Assembly (NCBI RefSeq): GCF_029541745.1
Contig: NZ_CP089746.1
Location: 1,550,001 to 1,614,000 of the forward strand
Length of the DNA stretch: 64,000 nt
Direction: 5' to 3'
From: Streptomyces sp. LX-29
GTDB lineage: Bacteria; Actinomycetota; Actinomycetes; Streptomycetales; Streptomycetaceae
The notes below the pieces were generated by a model, which saw only the letters and a program-made list of their open reading frames with translations, had not been told where the DNA came from and searched no databases. Positions 9,163 through 17,277 of this stretch are shown here, one piece after another. Positions within the stretch are counted from its first letter, which is position 1. Every line of letters starts with the position of its first letter. Both the position numbers and the translations under genes were made by a program.

Positions 9163-9988
9163 ACTCCTCCTCCGTTGCGGCCGAGGCGAGGGTGGTGACC
9201 GCCTTGAAGCAGCGGATGCCCTCGTACATGGTGGTTGACGTGTAGGAGACGCGTCGCTCTCCGCTGCGCTCCACGCCGGGCACCACGGTCACCGCGCCCG
9301 CCAGGTGCTCCGCGTCGAACTCGACCTCGATCGTGAAGGGGCCACCGCGCGCCGGCTCGTGGCGCACCGCGAGCGCCGCCGCCTCCTTCGCCGCGGCCCG
9401 GATGTCGGCCGCGGTGCGCGCCGGGGGGCGGCACACCGCCGCGTACCGTGACACGTAGTCCTTGACGACGACGTGCCGGGCCCGCGGAGCGTACGCCCGG
9501 GCGTCCTGACAGGTGCGGTCGTCGCCCGTCACCAGGACCACCGGCACCCCGTACTCGGCGACGACCAGCGAGTTGAGCAGGCCCTCGCTGGCGCGCACGC
9601 CGTCGACCCACACGCCGGTGATGGAATTGGCGAGGTAGGTGTGGGCGAGCACGCCCTCGGTGCCCGCGCCCGTGTGGTAGCCGACGAACGCGACGCCGTC
9701 GACATCGCCGTGCTGGACGCCCTCGACCATGCTCAGGGCCTTGTGTCGGCCGGTCAGCATCCGGGCCCGCTCGTCCAGCTCCTCCAGCAGCAGGTTGCGC
9801 ATCCCCCAGTGCGCCTCGTTGACGACGACCTCGTCGGCGCCGCCGTCGAAGAAGCCGGCGACGGCCGCGTTCACATCCGAGGTGAACAGCCGGCGGCAGC
9901 GCTCCCACTGCGAGGCGCCGGGCAGCACATCGGCCGGCCATGTCACGCCGGTGACGCCCTCCATGTCCGCGCTGACAAGGATCATCAT
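9155..9988 (-). CDS. M55 family D-aminopeptidase (DppA-like)
   Basis: A 277-residue zinc peptidase of the M55 family, whose Bacillus member DppA releases D-Ala from D-amino-acid peptides such as cell-wall fragments. The N-terminal SADMEGVTGV (metal-binding Asp/Glu) is diagnostic, followed by GADEVVVNEAHWGMRNL (usually DxHG/xNL), VAFVGYHTGAG (His) and HTYLANSITGVWVDG. In the second motif the usual Asp-Ser-His-Gly is NEAHWG, still with the His. Two ATG codons lead the gene (9988 and 9985); GAGG is better spaced for the second. It heads the peptidase operon. The gap to 10171 shows no clear promoter. Confidence 0.9.
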   Translation of the reverse strand: MMILVSADMEGVTGVTWPADVLPGASQWERCRRLFTSDVNAAVAGFFDGGADEVVVNEAHWGMRNLLLEELDERARMLTGRHKALSMVEGVQHGDVDGVAFVGYHTGAGTEGVLAHTYLANSITGVWVDGVRASEGLLNSLVVAEYGVPVVLVTGDDRTCQDARAYAPRARHVVVKDYVSRYAAVCRPPARTAADIRAAAKEAAALAVRHEPARGGPFTIEVEFDAEHLAGAVTVVPGVERSGERRVSYTSTTMYEGIRCFKAVTTLASAATEEEYG

Positions 9989-10171
9989 GCCTCGTCACGT
10001 TACGCGTTGCCGGACGGCCGAACCAGCCCTGTGGACAACCGTCGCCGGGGCCCGCCGCCGGGTCGGCACGAACGGCGCAACGCGGGCCCTACGCGCCTCG
10101 TCGACCCCGTCGGCCCCGTCCTCCCTGTCATCCCCGGCACTCCGTTCCGCCCCCGTCCGGTCGGTCTCCGC

Positions 10172-12739
10172 TCAGTCCTCGTATCCGAGCAGCAGGTCCC
10201 GCTCGGTGCGGCCGCCGCCCGCGATGTGCAGGACGGTGGCCACCGGCGGATAGCCGGCGGCGATCACGGTGTACTCGCCGGCCGACAGGTCGACGAAGCG
10301 GAAGGCGCCTTCCGTGCCGGTGGTGGCGGTGTCCACCACGTTCCCCGCGGCGTCGAGCAGGGTGACGCGCGCGTCCTCCACCGGGCGGCCGCCACCGGCC
10401 CGCACCACGCCGCGCAGCACCGCACCGCCGGCCAACTCGATGTCCTGCCGGGTCTCCCGTGCCGCCTGCACCGACACCGGCAGCGCCGCGGGGCGGAAGG
10501 CGGGGGCGCTGGAGGCCAGGGTGTACTCGCCGGCGATCAGCTCGGTGATGACATAGCCGCCCTCGCGGCCGCTGCGGGTGGAGGCCACCACCTCGCCGCG
10601 TACGTCGGTGAGGGTGACGATGGCGTCCCGCACCGGCGTGCCGTCGGCCGTCTGCACCGTGCCGGCGAGCCGGCCCGCGCCCCCGAGCACGACGTCGAGG
10701 TCGACCGGGCGGTCGGCGACGGTGACGGTGACCGCCTGCGGCTGGTGGCCGCCGGCCGAGGCGATCAACACATAGGAGCCGGTGCCGGGGGTGCTGAGCG
10801 CGTACCGCCCGTCCTCTCCGGTGGCGCCGCGCCCGATCTGCCGACCGCCCACGTCGATGAGGGTCAGGGCGGCGCGCGGCACGGAGGTGCCGTCGCTGTG
10901 CTGGACGGTGCCGCAGACCGGCACGCCGGCGGAGATCGGTGCGGTGTGCGGGGTGGGCGGGGCGACGGAGGTCTGGAAGCCCTCCATGCCCGGCTCCATG
11001 CCGTCCAGGCGCGCCGTCGGCACGGCGTGGTCGGGCGCGGAGGCGTGTTCGGCGGTGGACACCAATGGTTTCTCCTTGAGGAGGAGGGCGAGCAGGAAGC
11101 TCAGGACGAGCACCGGCACGAGGTAGAGGAAGATCCGCGGCATGGCGTCGGCGTATGCCGCGATGTACCCGTCACGCAGCACGGCGGGCATCTCGTGCAC
11201 CATCTGCGGGGTGATCGATTCCGGGTCGGGCAGGGAGCCGCCGGCCGGTAGCTCCTCCGCCAGGCTGTCGGCGAGGCGGTCGGCGAACAGGGTGCCGAAG
11301 ACGGCGGCGCCCACACTGCCGCCGATCTGCCGGAAGTAGTTGTGGGCGCTGGTGGCCGCGCCGAGGTCGGCGGGGGGCACGGAGTTCTGCACGGCGAGGA
11401 TCAGCACCGCCATGACCAGTCCGACGCCGACCCCGAGGACCCCCATCCAGACGCTGTACTCCAGTCGCGAGGTGTCCTCGTGCACCAGGGACAGCAGCCA
11501 CATGCCCACGGCGGAGATCGCGCAGCCCAGCAGCGGGTGCATCCGGTAGCGGCCGGTGCGACTGATGAGCTGTCCGGAGACGACGGAGGACACCACGACG
11601 CCGGCCATCATGGGCAGCATGAGCAGCCCGGATTCGGTGGCGCTGGCGCCGTCGACCATCTGGAGGAACGTCGGCAGGTAGGAGGCCGCGCCGAAGAGCG
11701 CGACGCCCACCAACGCGCCCACCAGGCCGGTGACGTTGAAGACGGAGTCGCGGAACAGCCGCAGCGGGATGATCGGTTCGGCGACGTGGTACTCGACGAC
11801 CACGAAGAGGATCGCGGTCCCCAGCGCGCCGGCCGCGAGCCCCAGGATGACCCGGGAGCGCCACTCGTACTCGGTCCCGCCCCAACTGGTCAGCAGCACC
11901 ACGAAGGTGGAGGACGCGGCCAGCAGCACCGCGCCGAGCAGGTCGAACCGGCCGCGTTCACCCGGGGGCTTGGGCAGCCGGAGCACCAGCGCCACGACGA
12001 GGAGGGTGACCAGCCCGAAGGGCACGTTGATGTAGAAGCACCAGCGCCAGGAGGCGTGGTCGGTGAAGAAGCCGCCGAGCAGTGGGCCGGCGACGGAGGC
12101 GAGCCCGAAGGTGGCGCCGATGGCGCCCATGTAGCGGCCGCGTTCGCGCGGGGAGACGATGTCCGCCATGATCGCCTGCACGCCGATCATGAGCCCTCCG
12201 CCGCCCACGCCCTGGATCGCCCGGAAGACGATCAGTTCGTTCATGGTGCGCGACCAGCCGGCCAGCGCCGAGCCGGCGACGAAGACGACGATCGCGAAGA
12301 CGAAGACGCCCTTGCGGCCCATGACATCGCCGAGCTTGCCGTAGACCGGCAGCACCACGGTGGAGGCCAGCAGGTAGGAGGTCACGGCCCAGGACATGTC
12401 GTCCAGGCCGTGCAGCTCCCCGACGATCTTGGGGAGCGCGGTGGCCACGATGGTCTGGTCGAGCGCCGACAGCAGCAGCGTCAGCATCAGCCCGAAGAAG
12501 ACCATCCGTACCCGGGCCCGACTGAGCGGGACCGGGGCGGCGTCCGGGTCGGCCGGTTGCCCGCCGTCGACCGCGGCGGACTCCGGCGGCCACCCGCCCT
12601 GGGGGTCCCCGCGCCCGGCTCCGTTCCAGGAGCCGCCCTCGGCCACGGCTCCGTATCCGTCCTCCGCGGCCTCGCCGGGCACGGCCGGAGCGCCGTCGCC
12701 CTTCACCAGGCTGGTTCCGACCACGGTGGTCCCGCCCAC
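10172..12739 (-). CDS. DHA2-type MFS efflux pump fused to three carboxypeptidase-regulatory-like domains
   Basis: The first ~550 residues are a 14-helix EmrB/QacA-type proton-driven drug exporter: LDQTIVATALPKI in TM1, motif A GKLGDVMGRKGVF, motif C GATFGLASVAGPLLGG. The last ~280 residues hold three beta-sandwich repeats of the carboxypeptidase-regulatory/Cna-B type, starting CGTVQHSDGTSVPRAALTL, LAGTVQTADGTPVRDAIVTL and LRGVVRAGGGRPVEDARVTL. I choose GTG at 12739 because GGGGAGAGG lies directly upstream; an ATG at 12784 would add 15 residues without a good ribosome site. Plain DHA2 pumps are 450-550 residues, so the tail is an accretion. No TetR repressor is adjacent. Confidence 0.9.
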   Translation of the reverse strand: MGGTTVVGTSLVKGDGAPAVPGEAAEDGYGAVAEGGSWNGAGRGDPQGGWPPESAAVDGGQPADPDAAPVPLSRARVRMVFFGLMLTLLLSALDQTIVATALPKIVGELHGLDDMSWAVTSYLLASTVVLPVYGKLGDVMGRKGVFVFAIVVFVAGSALAGWSRTMNELIVFRAIQGVGGGGLMIGVQAIMADIVSPRERGRYMGAIGATFGLASVAGPLLGGFFTDHASWRWCFYINVPFGLVTLLVVALVLRLPKPPGERGRFDLLGAVLLAASSTFVVLLTSWGGTEYEWRSRVILGLAAGALGTAILFVVVEYHVAEPIIPLRLFRDSVFNVTGLVGALVGVALFGAASYLPTFLQMVDGASATESGLLMLPMMAGVVVSSVVSGQLISRTGRYRMHPLLGCAISAVGMWLLSLVHEDTSRLEYSVWMGVLGVGVGLVMAVLILAVQNSVPPADLGAATSAHNYFRQIGGSVGAAVFGTLFADRLADSLAEELPAGGSLPDPESITPQMVHEMPAVLRDGYIAAYADAMPRIFLYLVPVLVLSFLLALLLKEKPLVSTAEHASAPDHAVPTARLDGMEPGMEGFQTSVAPPTPHTAPISAGVPVCGTVQHSDGTSVPRAALTLIDVGGRQIGRGATGEDGRYALSTPGTGSYVLIASAGGHQPQAVTVTVADRPVDLDVVLGGAGRLAGTVQTADGTPVRDAIVTLTDVRGEVVASTRSGREGGYVITELIAGEYTLASSAPAFRPAALPVSVQAARETRQDIELAGGAVLRGVVRAGGGRPVEDARVTLLDAAGNVVDTATTGTEGAFRFVDLSAGEYTVIAAGYPPVATVLHIAGGGRTERDLLLGYED

Positions 12740-12939
12740 GTGCCTCTCCCCTCGTCGCGCCTGCGCCGCCGCCATTTCTCGCATTACGCGACATCAGGGA
12801 GCAAGCGCGACGATTTGCCGGAGAGGGGCGCACAAGCGGCTTTAGCGCCGGTCGGAGTGGCTACGGCGCACGACCGCACCCGGCGGGAAAACCACCCGAA
12901 ACGGTGAGACTGACGCCGCACCGATCGGGTGGCCGACGC

Positions 12940-13383
12940 CTACTTCTCCAGCTCGGCGGCGAGGTTGGCGAGCACCGCGTCGTAGATCCGGGCCAGCCCC
13001 TTGGGGGCGAAGGTCCGCTCGAAGAAGCCGCCGATGCCGCCGGCGCCGGTCCAGGTGCTGGTGACCACCACCCGCGAGGCACCCTCACCCGCCGGGGTGA
13101 CGGTCCATGTGGTGACCATGCTGGAGTTGCGGTCCTTCTCCACCAGCTGGCCGTCGGTCGGCTCGGTCACCTCCAGCAGACAGTCCCGCACCCGCTTGCT
13201 GGTGGCCTGGAGCTTCCAGTGCACCAGCGTGCCCTCGCCGTCGCCGCCCTCCCGCACCTCGTACTCGCTGAAGTGCTCGGACAGCACCTTGGCGCGGGTC
13301 CCGCTGTAATCGGCGAGCGCGTCGAACACGTCCTCGGCCCTGCCCTGGACGATCCGCTCCGTGGTGGCCTCGACCTGCCCCAT
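12940..13383 (-). CDS. SRPBCC (START-like) family protein
   Basis: A 147-residue protein with the SRPBCC/polyketide-cyclase-like layout: MGQVEATTERIVQGRAEDVFDALADY at the N-terminus and a C-terminal amphipathic helix (FAPKGLARIYDAVLANLAAELEK). The family forms a deep hydrophobic cavity that binds lipids or other small hydrophobic ligands; the ligand here is unknown. The ATG at 13383 follows GGAGGAAGAGG, which fixes the start; a frame open to 13449 would add a Cys-rich, non-family leader. It is divergent from the radical SAM gene at 13523, sharing a 139-bp promoter region. Confidence 0.87.
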   Translation of the reverse strand: MGQVEATTERIVQGRAEDVFDALADYSGTRAKVLSEHFSEYEVREGGDGEGTLVHWKLQATSKRVRDCLLEVTEPTDGQLVEKDRNSSMVTTWTVTPAGEGASRVVVTSTWTGAGGIGGFFERTFAPKGLARIYDAVLANLAAELEK

Positions 13384-13457
13384 CCTCTTCCTCCCGCACG
13401 TTCGGTTGCACTGCCCGGCAAGCCAACCACCTGCGGCGCAGCCACCCAAATCGAGGG

Positions 13458-13485
13458 TTGACGCGCATTTCTTCGAGCGTATGTT
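13458..13485 (+). promoter_or_regulatory. Promoter of the radical SAM gene: TTGACG-N16-TATGTT
   Basis: TTGACG at 13458-13463 and TATGTT at 13480-13485 are separated by 16 bp, a good sigma-70-type (HrdB) fit in a GC-rich genome. The region lies 38 bp before the start codon of the radical SAM gene and the -10 is covered by the LexA-like box. Confidence 0.65.
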
Positions 13486-13487
13486 CT
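13474..13487 (+). promoter_or_regulatory. Candidate LexA (SOS) box
   Basis: CGAGCGTATGTTCT matches the Gram-positive/actinobacterial LexA consensus CGAACRNRYGTTYG at 12 of 14 positions (mismatches at 4 and 14). It overlaps the -10 hexamer of the radical SAM promoter, where a repressor would block RNA polymerase. A perfect inverted repeat TTCTCG-N6-CGAGAA follows at 13489-13506 and may be a second operator. Confidence 0.6.
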
Positions 13488-13522
13488 ATTCTCGAACAAG
13501 CGAGAACCCGGAGGTGCACACC

Positions 13523-14596
13523 ATGCGCTGGGACAACCTGAACCCCGACCGAGCCGCCCCCGCCCTCTTCGGCACCGACGCGGTGGTCACCCGTACCTTC
13601 GACACCCCCGAGTTCCGCGGCATCACCTTCCACGAGGTGCGGGCGCGCTCGATCGTCAACCGGGTGCCGGGTGCCTCCCGCATGCCGTTCGAGTGGACGG
13701 TGAACCCGTACCGCGGCTGCGCGCACGCCTGTGTCTACTGCTTCGCGCGCAAGACCCACAGCTATCTCGACCTCGACACCGGCCTCGGCTTCGACTCGCA
13801 GATCGTGGTGAAGGTCAACGCTCCCGAGCTGCTCCGCCGCGAGCTGGCCTCGTCCCGCTGGCAGGGTGAGCACATCGCCATGGGCACCAACGTCGACTGC
13901 TACCAGCGCGCGGAAGGGCGGTATCGACTGATGCCCGGCATCCTGGGCGCGCTGCGCGACCGCGCGAACCCCTTCTCGATCCTCACCAAGGGCACGCTGA
14001 TCCTCCGCGACCTGGAGCTGCTGCGGCAGTCCGCGCGGGTGACCGACATCGGCGTCTCGGTCTCCGTGGGCTTCGTCGACCGCGAGCTGTGGCGCACCGT
14101 GGAGCCGGGCACCCCCTCCCCCGAGCGGCGCCTGGACGTCGTGCGGACCCTGACCGAGCACGGCATCCCGTGCGGGGTGCTGATGGCGCCGGTCATCCCG
14201 TTCCTCGGCGACACGCCCGAGCAGCTACGGGAGACCGTGCGGGCGATCGCCGCCGCCGGGGCGGGCTCGGTGACCCCGCTCGTGCTCCATCTGCGACCCG
14301 GCGCCCGCGAGTGGTTCATGGCCTGGCTGGCCCGCCACCATCCGCACCTGGTGCGGCGGTACGAGGCCATGTACGCGGGCGGGGCGTACGCGCCGACGTG
14401 GTACCAGCGACGCGTCACCCGCCAGGTGCACGAGCTCGCCGCCGAGTACGGCATCGGGCCCGCCCGCGCCGGCGCCGCCCGCAACATCACCCGTCCGGAG
14501 GCGGATCAGGACCCCGAGGTGGCGCACGACTCCGTGGCGACCCACGGGCCCGCCTCGGCGTCCGGGTCACGGGCCACCCAGCTGAGCCTGCTGTGA
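13523..14596 (+). CDS. Rv2578c family radical SAM protein
   Basis: A 357-residue radical SAM enzyme of the Rv2578c/SplB-like type. The [4Fe-4S] motif is NPYRGCAHACVYCFAR (CxxxCxxC, about residues 71-80), preceded by RSIVNRVPGASRMPFEWTVNP, the family's lead-in. The fold generates a 5'-deoxyadenosyl radical; the substrate is not established, and a DNA-lesion role is suggested by the family's membership of DNA-damage regulons in mycobacteria. The ATG at 13523 is preceded by GGAGG at 8 nt; an upstream in-frame start at 13361 would run through the promoter. The C-terminal ~30 residues are low-complexity. Confidence 0.9.
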   Translation: MRWDNLNPDRAAPALFGTDAVVTRTFDTPEFRGITFHEVRARSIVNRVPGASRMPFEWTVNPYRGCAHACVYCFARKTHSYLDLDTGLGFDSQIVVKVNAPELLRRELASSRWQGEHIAMGTNVDCYQRAEGRYRLMPGILGALRDRANPFSILTKGTLILRDLELLRQSARVTDIGVSVSVGFVDRELWRTVEPGTPSPERRLDVVRTLTEHGIPCGVLMAPVIPFLGDTPEQLRETVRAIAAAGAGSVTPLVLHLRPGAREWFMAWLARHHPHLVRRYEAMYAGGAYAPTWYQRRVTRQVHELAAEYGIGPARAGAARNITRPEADQDPEVAHDSVATHGPASASGSRATQLSLL

Positions 14597-14638
14597 GGCG
14601 GCCGGAATTCGCTGTCGCGGCGCCCCCATGAGCCACGA

Positions 14639-14657
14639 TCATGACGTTCCGTCATGA
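14639..14657. promoter_or_regulatory. Perfect 8-bp inverted repeat upstream of ridA
   Basis: TCATGACG-TTC-CGTCATGA lies 56 bp before the RidA start codon and 42 bp after the radical SAM stop. A loop of three and no T-run make an operator more likely than a terminator, but either is possible. Confidence 0.5.
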
Positions 14658-14713
14658 CCAGGAGCGGGCCCCGAGGATCCGGGGGACGCCCCCGAGCACG
14701 CAAGGGAGTCCGC

Positions 14714-15130
14714 ATGCCGCACCTCAGCCACCTCGCCGCCCCGGAGGGCGTCGCGCCGGGCAACGGCTACAGCCACGTCGTGTGGGGCAGCGGCCGCCTC
14801 ATCGCCGTCTCCGGACAGGTCGCGCTGGACGAGCACGGCGAGCTGGTGGGCCCCGACGACCCCGCGGCCCAGGCCCGCCAGGTCTTCGAGAACCTCCGCC
14901 GTTGTCTGGCCGGAGCGGGCGCGACCTTCGCGGACGTGGCGAAGCTGACGTACTTCGTCACGGACGTGGCCCACCTGCCCGCGATACGGGAGGCCCGGGA
15001 CGCCTTCGTCGACACCGCGCGGCCACCGGCCAGCTCCGCGGTCCAGGTCGCCGCGCTGTTCCGGCCGGACCTGCTGCTGGAGGTCGAGGCGCTCGCCGTC
15101 GTGGGCTCCTCGGAGCCCCCGCGCCGATAG
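14714..15130 (+). CDS. RidA family protein (enamine/imine deaminase)
   Basis: This 138-residue protein belongs to the RidA/YjgF family, trimeric enzymes that hydrolyse reactive 2-aminoacrylate and related imines to keto acids and ammonia. Family landmarks are GNGYSHVVWGSGRLIAVSGQVALD at the N-terminus, QARQVFENLRRCLAGAGATFADVAKLTYFV in the middle, and ARPPASSAVQVAALFRPDLLLEVEALAVV at the end, with the usual catalytic-pocket Arg of RPASS here as ARPPASSAVQ and Glu in LLLEVEA. GGGAG sits 6 nt before the ATG. It is followed 11 nt later by a GNAT gene, likely in the same transcript. Confidence 0.92.
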   Translation: MPHLSHLAAPEGVAPGNGYSHVVWGSGRLIAVSGQVALDEHGELVGPDDPAAQARQVFENLRRCLAGAGATFADVAKLTYFVTDVAHLPAIREARDAFVDTARPPASSAVQVAALFRPDLLLEVEALAVVGSSEPPRR

Positions 15131-15141
15131 CCGGTCATCCG

Positions 15142-15690
15142 ATGCGCGTACGCGAGATGGTGGAGGACGACGTCACCGCGGTGGCCGGGCTACGCGTGCG
15201 CGGCTGGCAGGCGGCGTACTCCGGTCTGATGCCCCAGGCGTATCTGGACGGGCTGAGCGTGGCGGAGGACGCCGAGCGGCAGCGGGAGTACTTCTCCCGG
15301 GGCCTGGGCGTCATGGTGAACCTGATCGCCGAGTCGGCGCGGGGAGAGCCGGTGGGCTGGGCCTGCCTCGGCCCCTCCCGCGACCCGGATGTGCCCGCCG
15401 GCGACGCCGAGCTCTACGCCCTCTACGTCCGCCCCGAGCTGATCGGCACCGGTGTCGGGCGCGCCCTGCTGACCGAGTCGCTGGCCCGGGCCCGCGAGCG
15501 CGGTTTCCCCCGGATGCTGCTGTGGGTGCTGAGGGAGAACGCCCGCGCACGACGGTTCTACGAGCGGGCGGGGTTCGCGCCGGACGGCCGGGAGCAGTCG
15601 GACGAGGTGGCGGGCGTCGACGTGCCGGAGGTGCGGTACGCCCTGCGGCTCTCGCCTCCACCGGACGGCTCCCGGGCTGGGCGCGGCTGA
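15142..15690 (+). CDS. GNAT family N-acetyltransferase
   Basis: A 182-residue acetyltransferase with a full GNAT core: RVREMVEDDVTAVAGLRVRGWQAAY, motif A ELYALYVRPELIGTGVGRALLTESLARARERGF (about 93-125, with the GTGVGRAL CoA-binding loop) and motif B MLLWVLRENARARRFYERAGFAPDG. It acetylates an unknown amine. It lies 11 nt after ridA. Its last three codons and TGA stop fall within the first copy of the 287-bp intergenic repeat, so the natural C-terminus may have been altered by repeat insertion. Confidence 0.9.
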   Translation: MRVREMVEDDVTAVAGLRVRGWQAAYSGLMPQAYLDGLSVAEDAERQREYFSRGLGVMVNLIAESARGEPVGWACLGPSRDPDVPAGDAELYALYVRPELIGTGVGRALLTESLARARERGFPRMLLWVLRENARARRFYERAGFAPDGREQSDEVAGVDVPEVRYALRLSPPPDGSRAGRG

Positions 15691-16233
15691 TCCGCCGTAC
15701 GTCGGCGCCTGGGGCGGGCTACCGGCCGGGGCGCGCTGTCGCGCGGACCGGCCGCGTTGGGCGGCATTCGGCTCGGCCGGGTGCGGCTTTCGTCTCGCGC
15801 CTTCGGCGCAAAGCGGCAGCGGTGGGCGGGGAGGGGAGGCCAAGGCGCCGTCGCCGTCCGCGGGCCGCTGGGCGCTGGCCGCTGGGCGCTGGCCGCTGCT
15901 CGACGGCTGGTGGCCGGGACGGAACGGCAGTCTCCCGTTGGCGTCGAATCCAGACACCCCTCTCAGGGCGCGGCTGATCCGCCGTACGTCGGCGCCCGGG
16001 ACGGCCTACCGGCCGGGGCGCGCTGTCGCGCGGATCGGCCGCGTTGGGCGGCATTCGTCTCAGCCGGGCGCGGCTTTCGTCTCGCGCCTTCGGCGCAAAG
16101 CGTCAGCAACGGGCGGGGAGGGGAGGCCAGGGCGCCGTCGCCGTCTGCGGGCCGCTGGCCGCTACTCGATCGCTAATGGCCAGGGCGGAACGGCAGTCTC
16201 CCGTTCCCGCCGAATCCAGACACCCCTCTCAGG
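15681..16233. repeat. Two direct copies of a 266-287 bp non-coding repeat
   Basis: Copy 1 runs 15681-15967 and copy 2 15968-16233, both beginning GCGCGGCTGATCCGCCGTAC and ending CAGACACCCCTCTCAGG, back to back. They are highly similar by eye; copy 2 is shorter by about 21 bp where copy 1 has an internal tandem duplication of GGCGCTGGCCGCT. Each holds a GCGCC-TTC-GGCGC hairpin. I see no gene in 15691-16668. Confidence 0.9.
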
Positions 16234-16284
16234 ATTGCTTGCCCCCGAGCAAGTACCCCGTCAAACGATTCTGAGAAGGTACTT
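16234..16284. other. AT-richer stretch with two nested hairpins
   Basis: Directly after repeat copy 2 are CTTGC-N6-GCAAG (16238-16253) and AAGTACC-N20-GGTACTT (16251-16284). The stretch is visibly less GC-rich than its surroundings. It could encode a small structured RNA or be an old insertion junction; neither is shown. Confidence 0.45.
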
Positions 16285-16382
16285 TCGTCTCTCACGTACA
16301 CCGGACCGCAGACGGCGGCCGTGGGCTTCGGTCACGGTTACCGACCACAGACGCTCGACCGTCGGCGTCGGTTGCCGTCACC

Positions 16383-16515
16383 GGCCACCGGGCGGCAGAC
16401 GGCGATGGCGCCGGGCCTCTCCCCTCCTCGCCCGCTGCCGCCGTTCTGCGCCGAAGGCGCGAGACGAGAGCCGCACCCGGGCGGGCCGAATGCCGCCCAG
16501 CGGCGCGTAGCCGCC
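16383..16515 (-). repeat. Inverted, partial third copy of the intergenic repeat
   Basis: Read on the minus strand, this segment reproduces the repeat's core, including GGGCGGCATTCGG, GTCTCGCGCCTTCGGCGC and the GGGGAGGGGAG-type purine run in the same order. It is more diverged than the two direct copies and lacks their ends. Confidence 0.75.
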
Positions 16516-16668
16516 CACCACACCGGACCAAGCCGCACACCGCCCAGCGCGGGAGAGCGCGCCCGGGCCGGGGCAGGACCGGCAGCGCGGCCGTGACCGG
16601 CCCGCGGCCGGCACCCCGCACCGCCGCCCGCGACCCGTGCCCGAGTCGGGACCGCCCGCTCGCGTCGC

Positions 16669-17277
16669 TCAGCTGCGTGGCGCCGTCTCCGCGCGGGCGA
16701 TCGCCGCGGCGGCGGCCGCGGTCAGCTGCGGGTAGGCGCTGGCCTTGGTCAGCACCGGTATCGCGCGTGGGTCGCCGAGGGCGCCGAGCCCCTCCACGCA
16801 CGCGCGGGCTATCGACCAGTGGTGCTCCCGCGCGGCCAGTAGCCGCTCCAGCGTCTCGGCGAGCGCCGGCACGGACTCGGGGGCGCGCAGCTCCACCAGC
16901 AGCCGGATGGGGTGCAACGCGTAGTGAACGCGGACCGGGTTGGTGGCCAGCGCCGCGGCCGCGCGGGCGGTGCGCGGGTCGCCGAGCCGGGCCAGCGCCC
17001 GCGCGGCGGTGGCGCAGCGCACCGGGTCGCGGTAGTTGAGCATGAGGATGAGCGTTTCGAAGGCGCGTCGGTCGCCGATGGTGCCGAGCGCGTACGCGGC
17101 GGTCTCGCGCGCCCACAGGGGCTGTTCCGGGGCGACCAGGACACGGGCGAGCTCCTCGCGTGCGGCGGGCGTGCGCTCGCGGACGAGCGCCAGCAGCGCG
17201 CGGTACGCGGCCACCTCCGCCGGGGACGTGAGTGAAGCCCGCACCCGGTCGACCAGCGCTCGGAAGTCGTCTTCCAT
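16669..17277 (-). CDS. HEAT-repeat protein
   Basis: A 202-residue all-alpha protein made of about five HEAT-type helix pairs, for example RETAAYALGTIGDRRAFETLILML, RCATAARALARLGDPRTARAAAALA and ARACVEGLGALGDPRAIPVLTKAS. Such solenoids bind other proteins; no enzyme motif is present. The ATG at 17277 has GGAGGG about 10 nt upstream, and a frame open to 17325 would add a Trp/Arg-rich leader outside the repeats. It is divergent from the dehydrogenase gene at 17669. Confidence 0.82.
   Translation of the reverse strand: MEDDFRALVDRVRASLTSPAEVAAYRALLALVRERTPAAREELARVLVAPEQPLWARETAAYALGTIGDRRAFETLILMLNYRDPVRCATAARALARLGDPRTARAAAALATNPVRVHYALHPIRLLVELRAPESVPALAETLERLLAAREHHWSIARACVEGLGALGDPRAIPVLTKASAYPQLTAAAAAAIARAETAPRS

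Noticed and set aside
15681..16600. Open frames inside the intergenic repeats
   Set aside because: The repeat copies are open in several frames on both strands with no consistent conserved frame, so a non-coding repeat is simpler.
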